This document shows, in pieces, positions 55,412 through 63,577 of a stretch of 64,000 nt of DNA. The position numbers and the translations under genes were made by a program. This DNA is from Marinobacter pelagius (GTDB lineage: Bacteria > Pseudomonadota > Gammaproteobacteria > Pseudomonadales > Oleiphilaceae), in assembly GCF_900114925.1 (NCBI RefSeq), contig NZ_FOUR01000004.1:248001-312000 (forward strand), written 5' to 3'. The notes under the pieces were generated by a model. That model saw nothing but the letters and a program-made list of their open reading frames with translations, did no database searches and was not told where the DNA came from. The first letter of the stretch is position 1. The number at the start of each line of letters is the position of its first letter.

Positions 55412-55771
55412 ATGCTCCACAACCCGAAAGCCAAACAGACTGCCCGGCTGACCATTCTGCTGTACCTGGCGGTGCTGGCGACCCTCATTGCCACCACGTT
55501 TTTCCCCGCACCGGTTGAAGGGGTGTCCATTACCCTGATGCTGGCAGTAAAACTGGTACCGCTGCTGGCCTTTGCCGTGCCGGTATTCCGGGGCCATAAC
55601 CGCGGCTATATCTGGATGGCCTTCGTGGTGATTTTCTACTTCACCCAGGCGGTGGTGTCAGCCTGGCTCAGCGAGGGAGCCCCCGGCCCGGTACTGCTGA
55701 CGGTGCTAACACTGTTGCTGTTCGTCGTGGCGATGGTCCACCTGAAGGTAAATCGCCCGCAGGCAAGCTGA
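55412..55771 (+). CDS. DUF2069 inner-membrane protein
   Basis: A 119-residue protein with four predicted membrane segments (about 14-30, 38-57, 65-86, 92-109), matching the DUF2069 family, function unknown. The motif FRGHNRGYIWMAFVVIFYFTQAVVSAW near residues 59-85 is the conserved core. It lies 14 bp after the WrbA-type gene, a common pairing. It converges with the DUF3080 gene 23 bp away. Confidence 0.85.
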   Translation: MLHNPKAKQTARLTILLYLAVLATLIATTFFPAPVEGVSITLMLAVKLVPLLAFAVPVFRGHNRGYIWMAFVVIFYFTQAVVSAWLSEGAPGPVLLTVLTLLLFVVAMVHLKVNRPQAS

Positions 55772-55794
55772 CCCTGGGGGCAGACCTGCCCCCA

Positions 55795-56853
55795 TCACGC
55801 TCCGGGACGCAGACCACACTGCCCCAGCAGATCCTGCCAGGCCCGGGTGTGGTCCGCCATCGACCGGTCCAGCTCCAGCCAGAGGCTGCCTTCGGCGGAC
55901 AGAGACAGATGGTGCCGGTACCAGTCCCGGAACTGCTCCGGCATCACCTCTTCCTGCTGCTGCGCTAGCCTGGCGAGCGGCTCGATCAACGCATCCCGGG
56001 CCCGACGGATCTCGCCCATGTAGGGCTGGATCTCTCCGATGTACACGCTGAAGAACATGTTCTGCACAATGTCGGACTGGTTGTTCGGCTTGCCATTGAG
56101 GCACAGCGGCCGCCCCTCCAGCCGCTCCTGCAACAGGCCAGTGGCGTCGTCCAGCCTGCTCGCCAGCAAGCGGGCACTGTTGATCAACTGCCCCGCCCGA
56201 TACTCCGCCTGCCATCGCTGATGAACGTTGCCAGCAAACGCCAGTGATACATCCAGCTTTTCATCCAGCAGCCTGGTGGTGGCGGCATTCAGCTGTTGCG
56301 CATCCAGCGCCAGATCGGAAACCGGATCGCCTTCCGGGGCTACCGGGTAATAACCCTTGGCCAGGGTGAACAGGGTCTCCACCTCTTCCACACCCCAGGT
56401 CGCATTCCATACTGCGATAGGCAGGGACTCCCGCTTGCTTTCGATGGCTTCCCCGAGTGCTTCCTCAAGCTCCTCGTCATCCACCTCAGGCAGGCACTCC
56501 CGCGCCGCCTCGATGAAGCGTACCTCGTAACGAAGACGATTGAGGGGCTGCATGACCCGGCCCATCACTGAGTTCTTCTCGCCCACCACGAACTGCAGCT
56601 CACAACCATAGAGGGACAGGAAATCGAGCATGCCCATGTCCAGCTCCGGCATGGCCAGCACGCGATCACGACGACGGGGAATCTGTTTGGCGGGTTCCGG
56701 GGAAGAGAGCTCGGGTTCCGTCTCCAGAACCCGGGCGACCCGCTCCACGTATTCATCCAGCATGGGGCGGGCCTCGGAAAAGGGATTACAGGCACTCAGG
56801 ACCGGAACCATCAGCAGCAGCGCCATCGGGCGGGCCCAGCGTGTTCCGGTCAT
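55795..56853 (-). CDS. DUF3080 family lipoprotein
   Basis: A 352-residue predicted lipoprotein: signal peptide with lipobox LSAC, lipidated Cys22, then a long helical domain (DUF3080). Family-like stretches include LLDFLSLYGCELQFVVGEKNSVMGRVM-type wording near residues 75-105 and YIGEIQPYMGEIRRARDALIEP near 275. The function is unknown. It lies 29 bp upstream of nothing but the end of mtnC's reading direction: mtnC is upstream in the same direction, so it may be the last gene of the mtnBDC transcript. Confidence 0.82.
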   Translation of the reverse strand: MTGTRWARPMALLLMVPVLSACNPFSEARPMLDEYVERVARVLETEPELSSPEPAKQIPRRRDRVLAMPELDMGMLDFLSLYGCELQFVVGEKNSVMGRVMQPLNRLRYEVRFIEAARECLPEVDDEELEEALGEAIESKRESLPIAVWNATWGVEEVETLFTLAKGYYPVAPEGDPVSDLALDAQQLNAATTRLLDEKLDVSLAFAGNVHQRWQAEYRAGQLINSARLLASRLDDATGLLQERLEGRPLCLNGKPNNQSDIVQNMFFSVYIGEIQPYMGEIRRARDALIEPLARLAQQQEEVMPEQFRDWYRHHLSLSAEGSLWLELDRSMADHTRAWQDLLGQCGLRPGA

Positions 56854-56882
56854 GGGATCCTCCTGTGGGTCGGGCGGAGGTG

Positions 56883-57572
56883 TCAGCGCTTGCGCAGCAG
56901 GGTCTCCACCTCCGAGAAATCGCGGGCGACGAAACGGCCAGTGTCAGGCAGCTCGCCCTCCCGGACCAGCCAGGCAGTCTTCATGCCGGCAGCCTCTGCC
57001 GCTTCGAGTTCCGCCTCGACATCGGACAGAAACAGCACGGTTTCCGGCTCGACCCCCAGCTCTTTGAGAATATTACGATAGGAATCAGCTTCTTTCTTAC
57101 CGCCGATGCGGGTGTCGAAATACCCGGAGAAGAACGGCGTGAAATCACCCTCGGTGGTAAAGCCGAAAATGAGCTTCTGGGCCTTCACCGAACCGGAAGA
57201 GTAAACAAACAGACGCAAGCCCCGATCATGCCAGCGCTGCAGGTAATCGGCCGCGTCCGGGTAGATATGCCCCTTCAGCTCGCCCTGCTGGTAGCCCTGC
57301 TCCCAGACCATACCCTGGAGGGCTTTCAGGGAGGTTTCCTTGCGATCTTCCCTGATCCACTGCTGGAGCACCTCGACGAGGCCGTCGACATCCTGGCGGT
57401 CGACGCCACTTATTGCAGCAACCGCATCGAGCTGTTCAGCCACGGCAGGGTCATCCCGGTTCTCGGTCACGAACCCGGGCAGGTGCTCGGCCGCAAAGGG
57501 GAAGAGCACGTCGTGTACAAACGAAATGGAGCTGGTGGTGCCCTCAATGTCGGTCAGGATAACCCGGATCAT
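56883..57572 (-). CDS. mtnC: Acireductone synthase (enolase-phosphatase E1)
   Basis: HAD-superfamily enzyme of the methionine salvage pathway that enolises and dephosphorylates 2,3-diketo-5-methylthiopentyl-1-phosphate. It has 229 residues. The HAD motif I is variant, LTDIEGTTSSI near residues 6-16 (the nucleophile Asp followed by IEG is typical of MtnC). Motif II is FVYSSGSVKAQKL near 121-133, and motif IV is LFLSDVEAELEAA near 180. It overlaps mtnD by ATGA. Confidence 0.96.
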   Translation of the reverse strand: MIRVILTDIEGTTSSISFVHDVLFPFAAEHLPGFVTENRDDPAVAEQLDAVAAISGVDRQDVDGLVEVLQQWIREDRKETSLKALQGMVWEQGYQQGELKGHIYPDAADYLQRWHDRGLRLFVYSSGSVKAQKLIFGFTTEGDFTPFFSGYFDTRIGGKKEADSYRNILKELGVEPETVLFLSDVEAELEAAEAAGMKTAWLVREGELPDTGRFVARDFSEVETLLRKR

Positions 57573-58129
57573 CCACCCGCCTCCGCCAGCGCTTCGTACC
57601 GGGGCAGCCGGCTGGCGATGTCCTCGCCGGTAAAGTCCGCCACCCAGCCTTCCGGATTGCTGAACAGGCGAATGCAGGTGAATTCCGGCTCGGGCCCCAT
57701 ATCAAACCAGTGCCGGGTACCGTCCGGGACGCTGATCAGGTCATTCTTCTCGCACATGACCGCGTAGACCTGATCACCGAAATGCAGATAGAACAGGCCC
57801 TGGCCCCGAACGAAGAATCGGACTTCGTCTTCACTGTGAGTATGCTCATCCAGGAACTTCTGGCGAAACGCCTCTTTCTGCGGGTTATCCGGATTCAGGC
57901 TGACCACATCGGCGGTCTGGAACCCGCATTCTTCTTTCAGCCGGGCCACTTCCTCGCTGTAGACCTCCAGGATCTGCTCCTGGGTGGCATCCGCGGGCAA
58001 GTCACGGGTCGGCCATTGCTCGAAGCGAATGCCCTTGGTGGCCAGCAGCTCGCGGATTTCCGACGGGTTTTGCGTCACGGTCCGGGCGTGCTCGGGCTGG
58101 CTTTGATCAAAGATGCTCAGGGTGGTCAT
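57569..58129 (-). CDS. mtnD: Acireductone dioxygenase
   Basis: Cupin metalloenzyme that oxidises acireductone to the 2-keto precursor of methionine (Fe form) or to an off-pathway product (Ni form). It has 186 residues. The metal ligands are in FLDEHTHSEDEVRFFVRG (two His and the Glu) and DGTRHWFDMG (third His). It is flanked by mtnB and mtnC with ATGA overlaps on both sides, forming a tightly coupled three-gene unit. The isomerase mtnA and phosphorylase mtnP are not in the window. Confidence 0.96.
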   Translation of the reverse strand: MTTLSIFDQSQPEHARTVTQNPSEIRELLATKGIRFEQWPTRDLPADATQEQILEVYSEEVARLKEECGFQTADVVSLNPDNPQKEAFRQKFLDEHTHSEDEVRFFVRGQGLFYLHFGDQVYAVMCEKNDLISVPDGTRHWFDMGPEPEFTCIRLFSNPEGWVADFTGEDIASRLPRYEALAEAGG

Positions 58130-58752
58130 GGGCGGACCCTCATGGTTTCAAGTTCACATTCAAAGAGGAATTCAAAGGCTTCCACATGGCGCAGGCAATC
58201 GGCCATGGTGTTACCCCACGTATACAGGCCGTGGCCCCGGATCAGGTAGCCCGGCTGCTCCGGATGCTCCGCGAACCAGGCCCGGGTCTCCCGGGCGAGC
58301 GCATCGATATCCTGGGTGTTGTCGAACACCGGAACCGAGAGCACGGATTCGTGGGTCTGCACGCCGGAGAAGGCTTTCTGCAGTTCGTAGCCTTCAAGTT
58401 CCAGTGCCCGGCCCGGCTCCAGCAGCCGACTCAGAACGGTGGCTTTCACCGAATGGGTGTGCAGCACCGCGCCGACGTCCGGGAACAGCTCATAAAGGAC
58501 GGTGTGCAGTCGGGTTTCCGCCGAGGAGCGACAGTTGCTCTGGACCGGCTGACCGGACAGGTCCACCACCATCACGTCTCCGGCCCCCAACTGGCCCTTG
58601 TGCCGGCCGGAAACCGTGATCGCAATGTGCTCGTCGTCAATCCGCGCCGAGTAATTGCTGCTGGTGGCCGGCGACCAGCCCCGCTGGTACAGGAAGCGGC
58701 CGGCGTCGACGATGGATTCTGCCGCTATGGCGTATCGGGTGACATCAAACAC
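58126..58752 (-). CDS. mtnB: Methylthioribulose-1-phosphate dehydratase
   Basis: Zinc class II aldolase-type dehydratase of methionine salvage. It has 208 residues from a GTG at 58752 (reads MFDVTRYAIAAES), chosen because GGAG lies 7 bp upstream and the length fits the family; an ATG at 58815 would add 21 unconserved residues. The substrate and zinc motifs are SSNYSARIDDEHIAIT, LHTHSVKATVLSR and RGHGLYTWGNTM. It is first in mtnB-mtnD-mtnC. Confidence 0.94.
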   Translation of the reverse strand: MFDVTRYAIAAESIVDAGRFLYQRGWSPATSSNYSARIDDEHIAITVSGRHKGQLGAGDVMVVDLSGQPVQSNCRSSAETRLHTVLYELFPDVGAVLHTHSVKATVLSRLLEPGRALELEGYELQKAFSGVQTHESVLSVPVFDNTQDIDALARETRAWFAEHPEQPGYLIRGHGLYTWGNTMADCLRHVEAFEFLFECELETMRVRP

Positions 58753-58824
58753 GGTGTTTCTCCACGGACCAGGTGCCAGGGGTTTCCCCGCCGCCCGGAG
58801 ATTATCAACCCTCATTTTCCGCCA

Positions 58825-59820
58825 TTATAGGGATGCTTGGGCGGCCCGCAAATCATGTCGTGCAGCAATCAGATCCGCCACGATGGAAATGGCAATTTCC
58901 GCCGGCGTCTTGCTGGGAATGTTGACCCCGATTGGCGCCCTGAGCCGGGCGAGCGCCGCCGCATCCAGCCCCAGGTCGGCGAGTCTCGACCGACGGGCCT
59001 CGGACGTCTTGCGAGACCCCATGGCGCCGATATAGAACGCCTGTGACTGCAGTGCCGCCAGCAACCCCATGTCATCCACCCGGGGGTCATGGGCCAGGGC
59101 CAGAACCCCGCACCATTGATCACCATAGTCTTCGGCAATGAGGTCGTCCGGCAGGCGTCGACTCAGGGGGATATGCGGATACTGCCAGCCTTCAGCAAAG
59201 GTATCCCGGGGCTCGCACAGGGTGACGGTGAATTCCGCAGCCGAGGCAAACTCCGCCACATGGCGCGCCACCTCGACGGCACCGATCAGCAGCAGACGAC
59301 ACTCCGGCTGCAGTGTGTGCACCAGGGTCTGTCCATCGAAGGCCAAACCATTGCGGGCGTTGCCGTCTGCGCCTATCAGGCCCATTCCGCCGCCGACTCT
59401 TACTTTCCGCGTGATCGGTTGCCGTTCAGAAAGTGCCCTGGACACCCGCTCGATATGAGGCAAGTGGTCCGACGCGACCAGCGGTTCGACCAGCAACCGG
59501 ATCCGTCCACCACAGGGTAACTGGAAACGGTCCCGGTCCCCGTCGGTGATGCCGTAATCAATCAGAATGGATTCGACGGGGCCCTCGGCGGCGGTTCGCT
59601 GCAGCAGATCCTCTTCCAGGCAGCCGCCGGACACCGACCCACTCCAGTGACCCGTCTCCGACACGGCCAACCACGAGCCCACCGGCCTCGGGGACGAACC
59701 CCAGGTTTCGACGATGGTGCACAACCAGACCCGCTCGCCGGCGGCCAGCCAGCGGCGGATACTCTCCATAACGGAGGCCTGGCCGGAGATCACGGGCGCA
59801 CTCCCGCGGCCATCAGGCAT
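58825..59820 (-). CDS. XdhC family molybdenum-enzyme maturation protein
   Basis: A chaperone-type protein that binds and helps insert (and sulfurate) the molybdenum cofactor into xanthine-dehydrogenase-like enzymes. It has 331 residues. The N-terminal XdhC/CoxI domain has ETWGSSPRPVGSWLAV and SGSVSGGCLEEDLL; the C-terminal Rossmann domain has LLLIGAVEVARHVAEFA and IGAMGSRKTSEARRSRL. The start overlaps the end of the large-subunit gene by 8 bp, tying it to that enzyme. No MocA-type cytidylyltransferase gene is adjacent. Confidence 0.9.
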   Translation of the reverse strand: MPDGRGSAPVISGQASVMESIRRWLAAGERVWLCTIVETWGSSPRPVGSWLAVSETGHWSGSVSGGCLEEDLLQRTAAEGPVESILIDYGITDGDRDRFQLPCGGRIRLLVEPLVASDHLPHIERVSRALSERQPITRKVRVGGGMGLIGADGNARNGLAFDGQTLVHTLQPECRLLLIGAVEVARHVAEFASAAEFTVTLCEPRDTFAEGWQYPHIPLSRRLPDDLIAEDYGDQWCGVLALAHDPRVDDMGLLAALQSQAFYIGAMGSRKTSEARRSRLADLGLDAAALARLRAPIGVNIPSKTPAEIAISIVADLIAARHDLRAAQASL

Positions 59821-62017
59821 CCGCCTTCAGAGGCAGGGTGCGCTGGCGCTTACCGGTCAGCGCAAACAGGGCATTGCCCAGGGCCGGAATCACCGGGGGC
59901 ACACCGGGCTCACCGACCCCGGTCGGTGTCTCGGTGCTGTCCACAATCTCCACCTCGACCTCCGGCCGCTCGTACTGCCGCAGCAGCGGGTAGTCGTGGA
60001 AGTTGGATTGCTGGACTTCGCCCTGCTCCAGGGTAATTTCCCCATATAACGCAGCCGTCAGGCCGAACAGGATGCCGCCCTCGATCTGGTCAACCACGAT
60101 GGCCGGGTTGACCACCTGGCCACAATCCACGGCCGCGGCAACCTTATAGACCCGGATCGAGCCTTCCTCGAGGCCGGCTTCCACCACCTGGGCCACGTAG
60201 GTGCCGAAGCTGCGCATCAGGGCAATGCCCCGGGCCCGGCCCTCGGGCACGGGTGTATCCCAGCCGCCCAGTCGGGCTGCCCGATCCAGTACCTCCCGAT
60301 GTCGGGGCTCGTTCGCCAGCAGGCGGCGACGGAATTGGTAGGGGTCCTGCCCCGCCTCGTGGGCCAGTTCATCCATAAAGGTCTCGACGGCAAAGCCGTT
60401 ATGGGAATAGCCCACCGAGCGCCACCAGGTGATGGGAACCCCCGGATCGATGTGGGTGTGGCGGATATCGATATTGGCGACCTGGTAGGGATATTCGATC
60501 GCACCCTCGATGGCGGAGATATCTTTCGGGGTGGCAATGCCTTCGGCCCAGACCCCGACCTTGCCGAGGGTGTTGTAGAGGAACTTGGGCGTCCACGGGA
60601 ACTGCGCAGGCCCGGCGTTGCGGACATACCAGTTCAGGATCTGCGGCCCGACGATCTGATGATCCCAGCCACTGAGCTCACCCTTATTCAGGCCCGCCTT
60701 CATCCGGTGCAACATCGCCGGGCGGTACAGATCGTGGCGGGCATCCTCTTCCCGGGACCAGATCACCTTCACCGGCCGGTCCATGCGGAACGCGACAGCG
60801 GCGGCTTCTTCGATGTAGTCCTGGGTCAGGCGCCGGCCAAAGCCACCACCGAGAAAGGTGGTGTTGATGGTGACCTCGTTCGGGGCCAGATCGGTCACCC
60901 GGGCAACGGCAATCCGACCCAGATCCGGTGCCTGGGTCGGCGCCCAGATCTCCATGTGATCGTTGCGGTACCAGGCCGTGGCGTTCATGGGCTCCAGGGT
61001 AGCGTGTGCCAGGTAAGGCTGGCTGTACTCGGCCTCCACCACCTTGTCAGCGTTGGCCAGAACGCTTTCGGTATCGCCTTCGCTGCGTTCTGATTCGCCG
61101 GCATCCTCATCGGCAGCCTTGCGGTAGGTCTCGAAAACCTCGGGCGTGGACAGGTCTATTGCCTCGGAAAAGTTCCACTGGACCTTCAGGGCATCCTGGG
61201 CCTTGCGGGCACGCCAGTACTTGTCAGCGACAATGGCCACACCACGGTCGATTTCCATGACCTCCAGAACCCCGGCCATGGCCCGGACCTCATCGCCATT
61301 GAACGACTGCACCTTGCCACCGTAGCGGGGTGAGCGGGTGACCACTGCGTACACCATGTCCGGCAGGCTGACATCAATGCCGTACACGGCTTTGCCGGTT
61401 GACTTGGCCCGAGCGTCCAGCCGCCGGTTCTGTTTGCCGATGTATTTCCATTCAGCCGCCGGCTTGAGCGCAACGTCCCCGCGCAGAATTTCTTTGGAAG
61501 CCAGCTCAACCAGCTGGCCGTAGCGCATGGAATCGATGCCATTGGGGTGGATGACCCGGCCTTCACTGGCCGAGCATTCTTTCGCATCAACCCGCCAGAC
61601 ACCGGCGGCCGCCCGAATCAGCATCTCCCGGGCTTCCGCACCGGCCGTCCTCAGGGGCTCCCAGCTGGTAGCCAGACTGGTGCTACCACCGGTGAGCTGC
61701 AGCTTGTACAAGGGATTCTTGTATTCATCGGCAACCGGGGCAAAGCGCGGCTCGATGGCCCCCGGTGCCACTTCCAGTTCCTCGGCAATCAGGGTGGTCA
61801 GGCCGGTATAGGTCCCTTGCCCCATTTCCACCCGCGCCAGGGTGAAATAGATCCGGTCATCCCGGGTAATCTCCAGCCAGGCATCCGGGCGCCATTCGCC
61901 GGTCTCTTGCTCATAGCCTGTGGGCAGCCCGGAGCAGCCCGGCAGAGACAGGGAAAGCATCAGGCTACCGGAGGCACCGGCACCGACTTTCAGGAAATCC
62001 CTTCGGTTCATCGCCAT
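59813..62017 (-). CDS. Molybdopterin-binding large subunit, isoquinoline 1-oxidoreductase (IorB) type
   Basis: Catalytic subunit of a periplasmic molybdenum hydroxylase of the IorB/aldehyde-oxidising class. It has 734 residues from the ATG at 62017, with GGAGG upstream. The N-terminal MNRRDFLKVGAGASG is a Tat export signal with the twin Arg at residues 5-6. GQGTYTGL near 95, NTTFLGGGFGRRL, and the C-terminal GVGEPGVPPVIPALGNALFALTG (glutamate-containing active-site loop) are family hallmarks. It lies directly after the 2Fe-2S subunit. The real substrate (aldehyde or N-heterocycle) is not determinable. Confidence 0.9.
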   Translation of the reverse strand: MAMNRRDFLKVGAGASGSLMLSLSLPGCSGLPTGYEQETGEWRPDAWLEITRDDRIYFTLARVEMGQGTYTGLTTLIAEELEVAPGAIEPRFAPVADEYKNPLYKLQLTGGSTSLATSWEPLRTAGAEAREMLIRAAAGVWRVDAKECSASEGRVIHPNGIDSMRYGQLVELASKEILRGDVALKPAAEWKYIGKQNRRLDARAKSTGKAVYGIDVSLPDMVYAVVTRSPRYGGKVQSFNGDEVRAMAGVLEVMEIDRGVAIVADKYWRARKAQDALKVQWNFSEAIDLSTPEVFETYRKAADEDAGESERSEGDTESVLANADKVVEAEYSQPYLAHATLEPMNATAWYRNDHMEIWAPTQAPDLGRIAVARVTDLAPNEVTINTTFLGGGFGRRLTQDYIEEAAAVAFRMDRPVKVIWSREEDARHDLYRPAMLHRMKAGLNKGELSGWDHQIVGPQILNWYVRNAGPAQFPWTPKFLYNTLGKVGVWAEGIATPKDISAIEGAIEYPYQVANIDIRHTHIDPGVPITWWRSVGYSHNGFAVETFMDELAHEAGQDPYQFRRRLLANEPRHREVLDRAARLGGWDTPVPEGRARGIALMRSFGTYVAQVVEAGLEEGSIRVYKVAAAVDCGQVVNPAIVVDQIEGGILFGLTAALYGEITLEQGEVQQSNFHDYPLLRQYERPEVEVEIVDSTETPTGVGEPGVPPVIPALGNALFALTGKRQRTLPLKADA

Positions 62018-62018
62018 G

Positions 62019-62498
62019 TCACGCCTCCTCCTGCGCCGGCTTCTCGCCAGCAGCGACGGATTCCACGGCAGCGATGATCCGGCTGTACGTCCCACACCGG
62101 CAAAGGTTGCCGGTCATGGCCGCAACGATCTCGTCACGGGCCGGAGAGGGGTTGGTCGCCAGCAAATGAGCGGCACTCATGATCTGCCCGGACTGGCAGT
62201 AACCACACTGGGGCACGCCATGGTCAATCCAGGCCTGCTGCAAGGCATGCAGCCGGTCGCCACTGCCCAGACCTTCAATAGTGGTCACCTCGCCATCCGC
62301 GGCCATTTCCACCGGAGTGGAACAGGAGCGCACTGGCTGCCCGTTCAGGTGCACCGTACAGGCGCCACACAGCCCTGCTCCACACCCGAACTTGGTGCCC
62401 GGCAGCCCCAGTTCGTCCCGCAGCACCCATAACAGGGGCGTATCGGCCTCGATATCCAGCGAGTGAGTCTCGCCATTCACTGTCAGGCGCAATGCCAT
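62019..62498 (-). CDS. 2Fe-2S subunit of molybdenum hydroxylase, IorA type
   Basis: Electron-transfer small subunit that pairs with the IorB-like protein. It has 159 residues: an N-terminal plant-type ferredoxin cluster with C39, C44, C47 and C59 ([17 protein letters not shown]), and a C-terminal helical cluster with C98, C101, C133 and C135 ([10 protein letters not shown] and GNLCRCGTY). There is no signal sequence, so export probably rides on the Tat signal of the partner. Its stop is 1 bp from the large-subunit ATG. No cytochrome c subunit is nearby, so the final electron acceptor is unknown. Confidence 0.93.
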   Translation of the reverse strand: MALRLTVNGETHSLDIEADTPLLWVLRDELGLPGTKFGCGAGLCGACTVHLNGQPVRSCSTPVEMAADGEVTTIEGLGSGDRLHALQQAWIDHGVPQCGYCQSGQIMSAAHLLATNPSPARDEIVAAMTGNLCRCGTYSRIIAAVESVAAGEKPAQEEA

Positions 62499-62570
62499 TC
62501 CCTCTCTCCTGTGCAGGGGCTTTCAGTCAGCCCACTTCTGTTATTAGGGGGCAGGTCGACACCGGGCTTG

Positions 62571-62765
62571 CTATTTGACGACCTCCTCGCCGTCCTTGTT
62601 CACCCAGATCTTGCGTTCGCCGGATTCCATCTGACCGTTGGAATTCCAGACTTCGCGGCTCTCCGTAGCTTCCTCGACCTTGCCGTTATCGTTCCAGATC
62701 ACGCGATCCTTGCAGCCGGCCAGAGCCAGCACCGAGAACACAATTACAACGAACTGCTTAACCAC
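62571..62765 (-). CDS. Small lipoprotein with W-N-x-N-G repeats
   Basis: A 64-residue predicted lipoprotein: MVKQFVVIVFSVLALAGC with lipobox LAGC and lipidated Cys18. The mature part has two close repeats, W24-N-D-N-G28 and W40-N-S-N-G44, and a looser third, W54-V-N-K-D-G59, each followed by Glu-rich residues. The wording recalls MORN/YwqK-like repeats. The start is GTG at 62765, supported by GGAGGTAAGT directly upstream; the larger open frame around it overlaps the Smr gene and is not credible. Function unknown. Confidence 0.72.
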   Translation of the reverse strand: MVKQFVVIVFSVLALAGCKDRVIWNDNGKVEEATESREVWNSNGQMESGERKIWVNKDGEEVVK

Positions 62766-62826
62766 ACTTACCTCCAATACCGGTTCTTCCGGTGTTTCAA
62801 CATGACGTTGGAAAGGAATGGAAACC

Positions 62827-63408
62827 TTACCGGCTTCCGTGGATTTCACGATTGCGCTGCTTGTCGCGGTCACTCTTCCGTACCATGACATACACCGCCC
62901 CGGTGCCACCATGGTGTTTTTGGGCCGAATGAAACGCCAGCACATCGTCAAGTTCGGGTAGCCACTTGGCGAGATAGCTTTTCAGCTGGGCGATGCCGTC
63001 CGGGTTACGCTCGCCCTTGCCGTGAAGGATGATCACGGAGCGAAGGCCGTAACGGACGCAATCACCAATAAACGTGAACACTTCCCGCCGGGCCTGCTCA
63101 ACGGTCATCCGGTGCAGGTCAAGGCGGGCTTCAATGGGATACTGACCCAGTCGGAGCTTGCGAAAAACGCCGTGCTGGATGCCCGGGCGCTGCCAACTCA
63201 GAATATCGTGCGCGGTCAGCGGCTCCACCATATCGGAAGTCAACGGATTGACATCCTTCAGGGGTTTCTCCACGGCCGCGCGCTGACGCTCCAGATGACC
63301 CGGAGTCAGTTCCCTGGGCGTGGAGACCTCGGCCCGGTTTGGTTTGCGGATGCGCCGGACGTCCTTCATTTCTTCCAGGAAGGCCAGGCGCTCATCTTTA
63401 CTGGTCAT
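62827..63408 (-). CDS. Smr domain protein
   Basis: A 193-residue protein with a C-terminal Smr (small MutS-related) domain at about residues 95-180. The LDLH motif (ARLDLHRMTVEQARREV) and the HGKG motif (VIILHGKGERNP) are the usual Smr nuclease/nicking-fold signatures, and the Gly-rich HHGGTGAVYVMVRK follows. The N-terminal half is charged and probably disordered. Stand-alone Smr proteins such as E. coli SmrA/SmrB cut DNA or, for SmrB, mRNA on collided ribosomes; which role applies here is unknown. The start at 63408 fits the domain layout, but no strong ribosome-binding site precedes it. Confidence 0.87.
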   Translation of the reverse strand: MTSKDERLAFLEEMKDVRRIRKPNRAEVSTPRELTPGHLERQRAAVEKPLKDVNPLTSDMVEPLTAHDILSWQRPGIQHGVFRKLRLGQYPIEARLDLHRMTVEQARREVFTFIGDCVRYGLRSVIILHGKGERNPDGIAQLKSYLAKWLPELDDVLAFHSAQKHHGGTGAVYVMVRKSDRDKQRNREIHGSR

Positions 63409-63577
63409 GGATCGGTTTGTATCTGGATTGATTGATGTCAGAACTTTACCACCGCCCCGGTATACCATAAAGAAAGCAACCACCCACACTGCCGCCTGCG
63501 ACCAAAATCGTAGGGCCCGATCCCGTGCCCTGCACTACACTCAGGCGGACAATAATAACGAGCGAACGGATCCGGAC

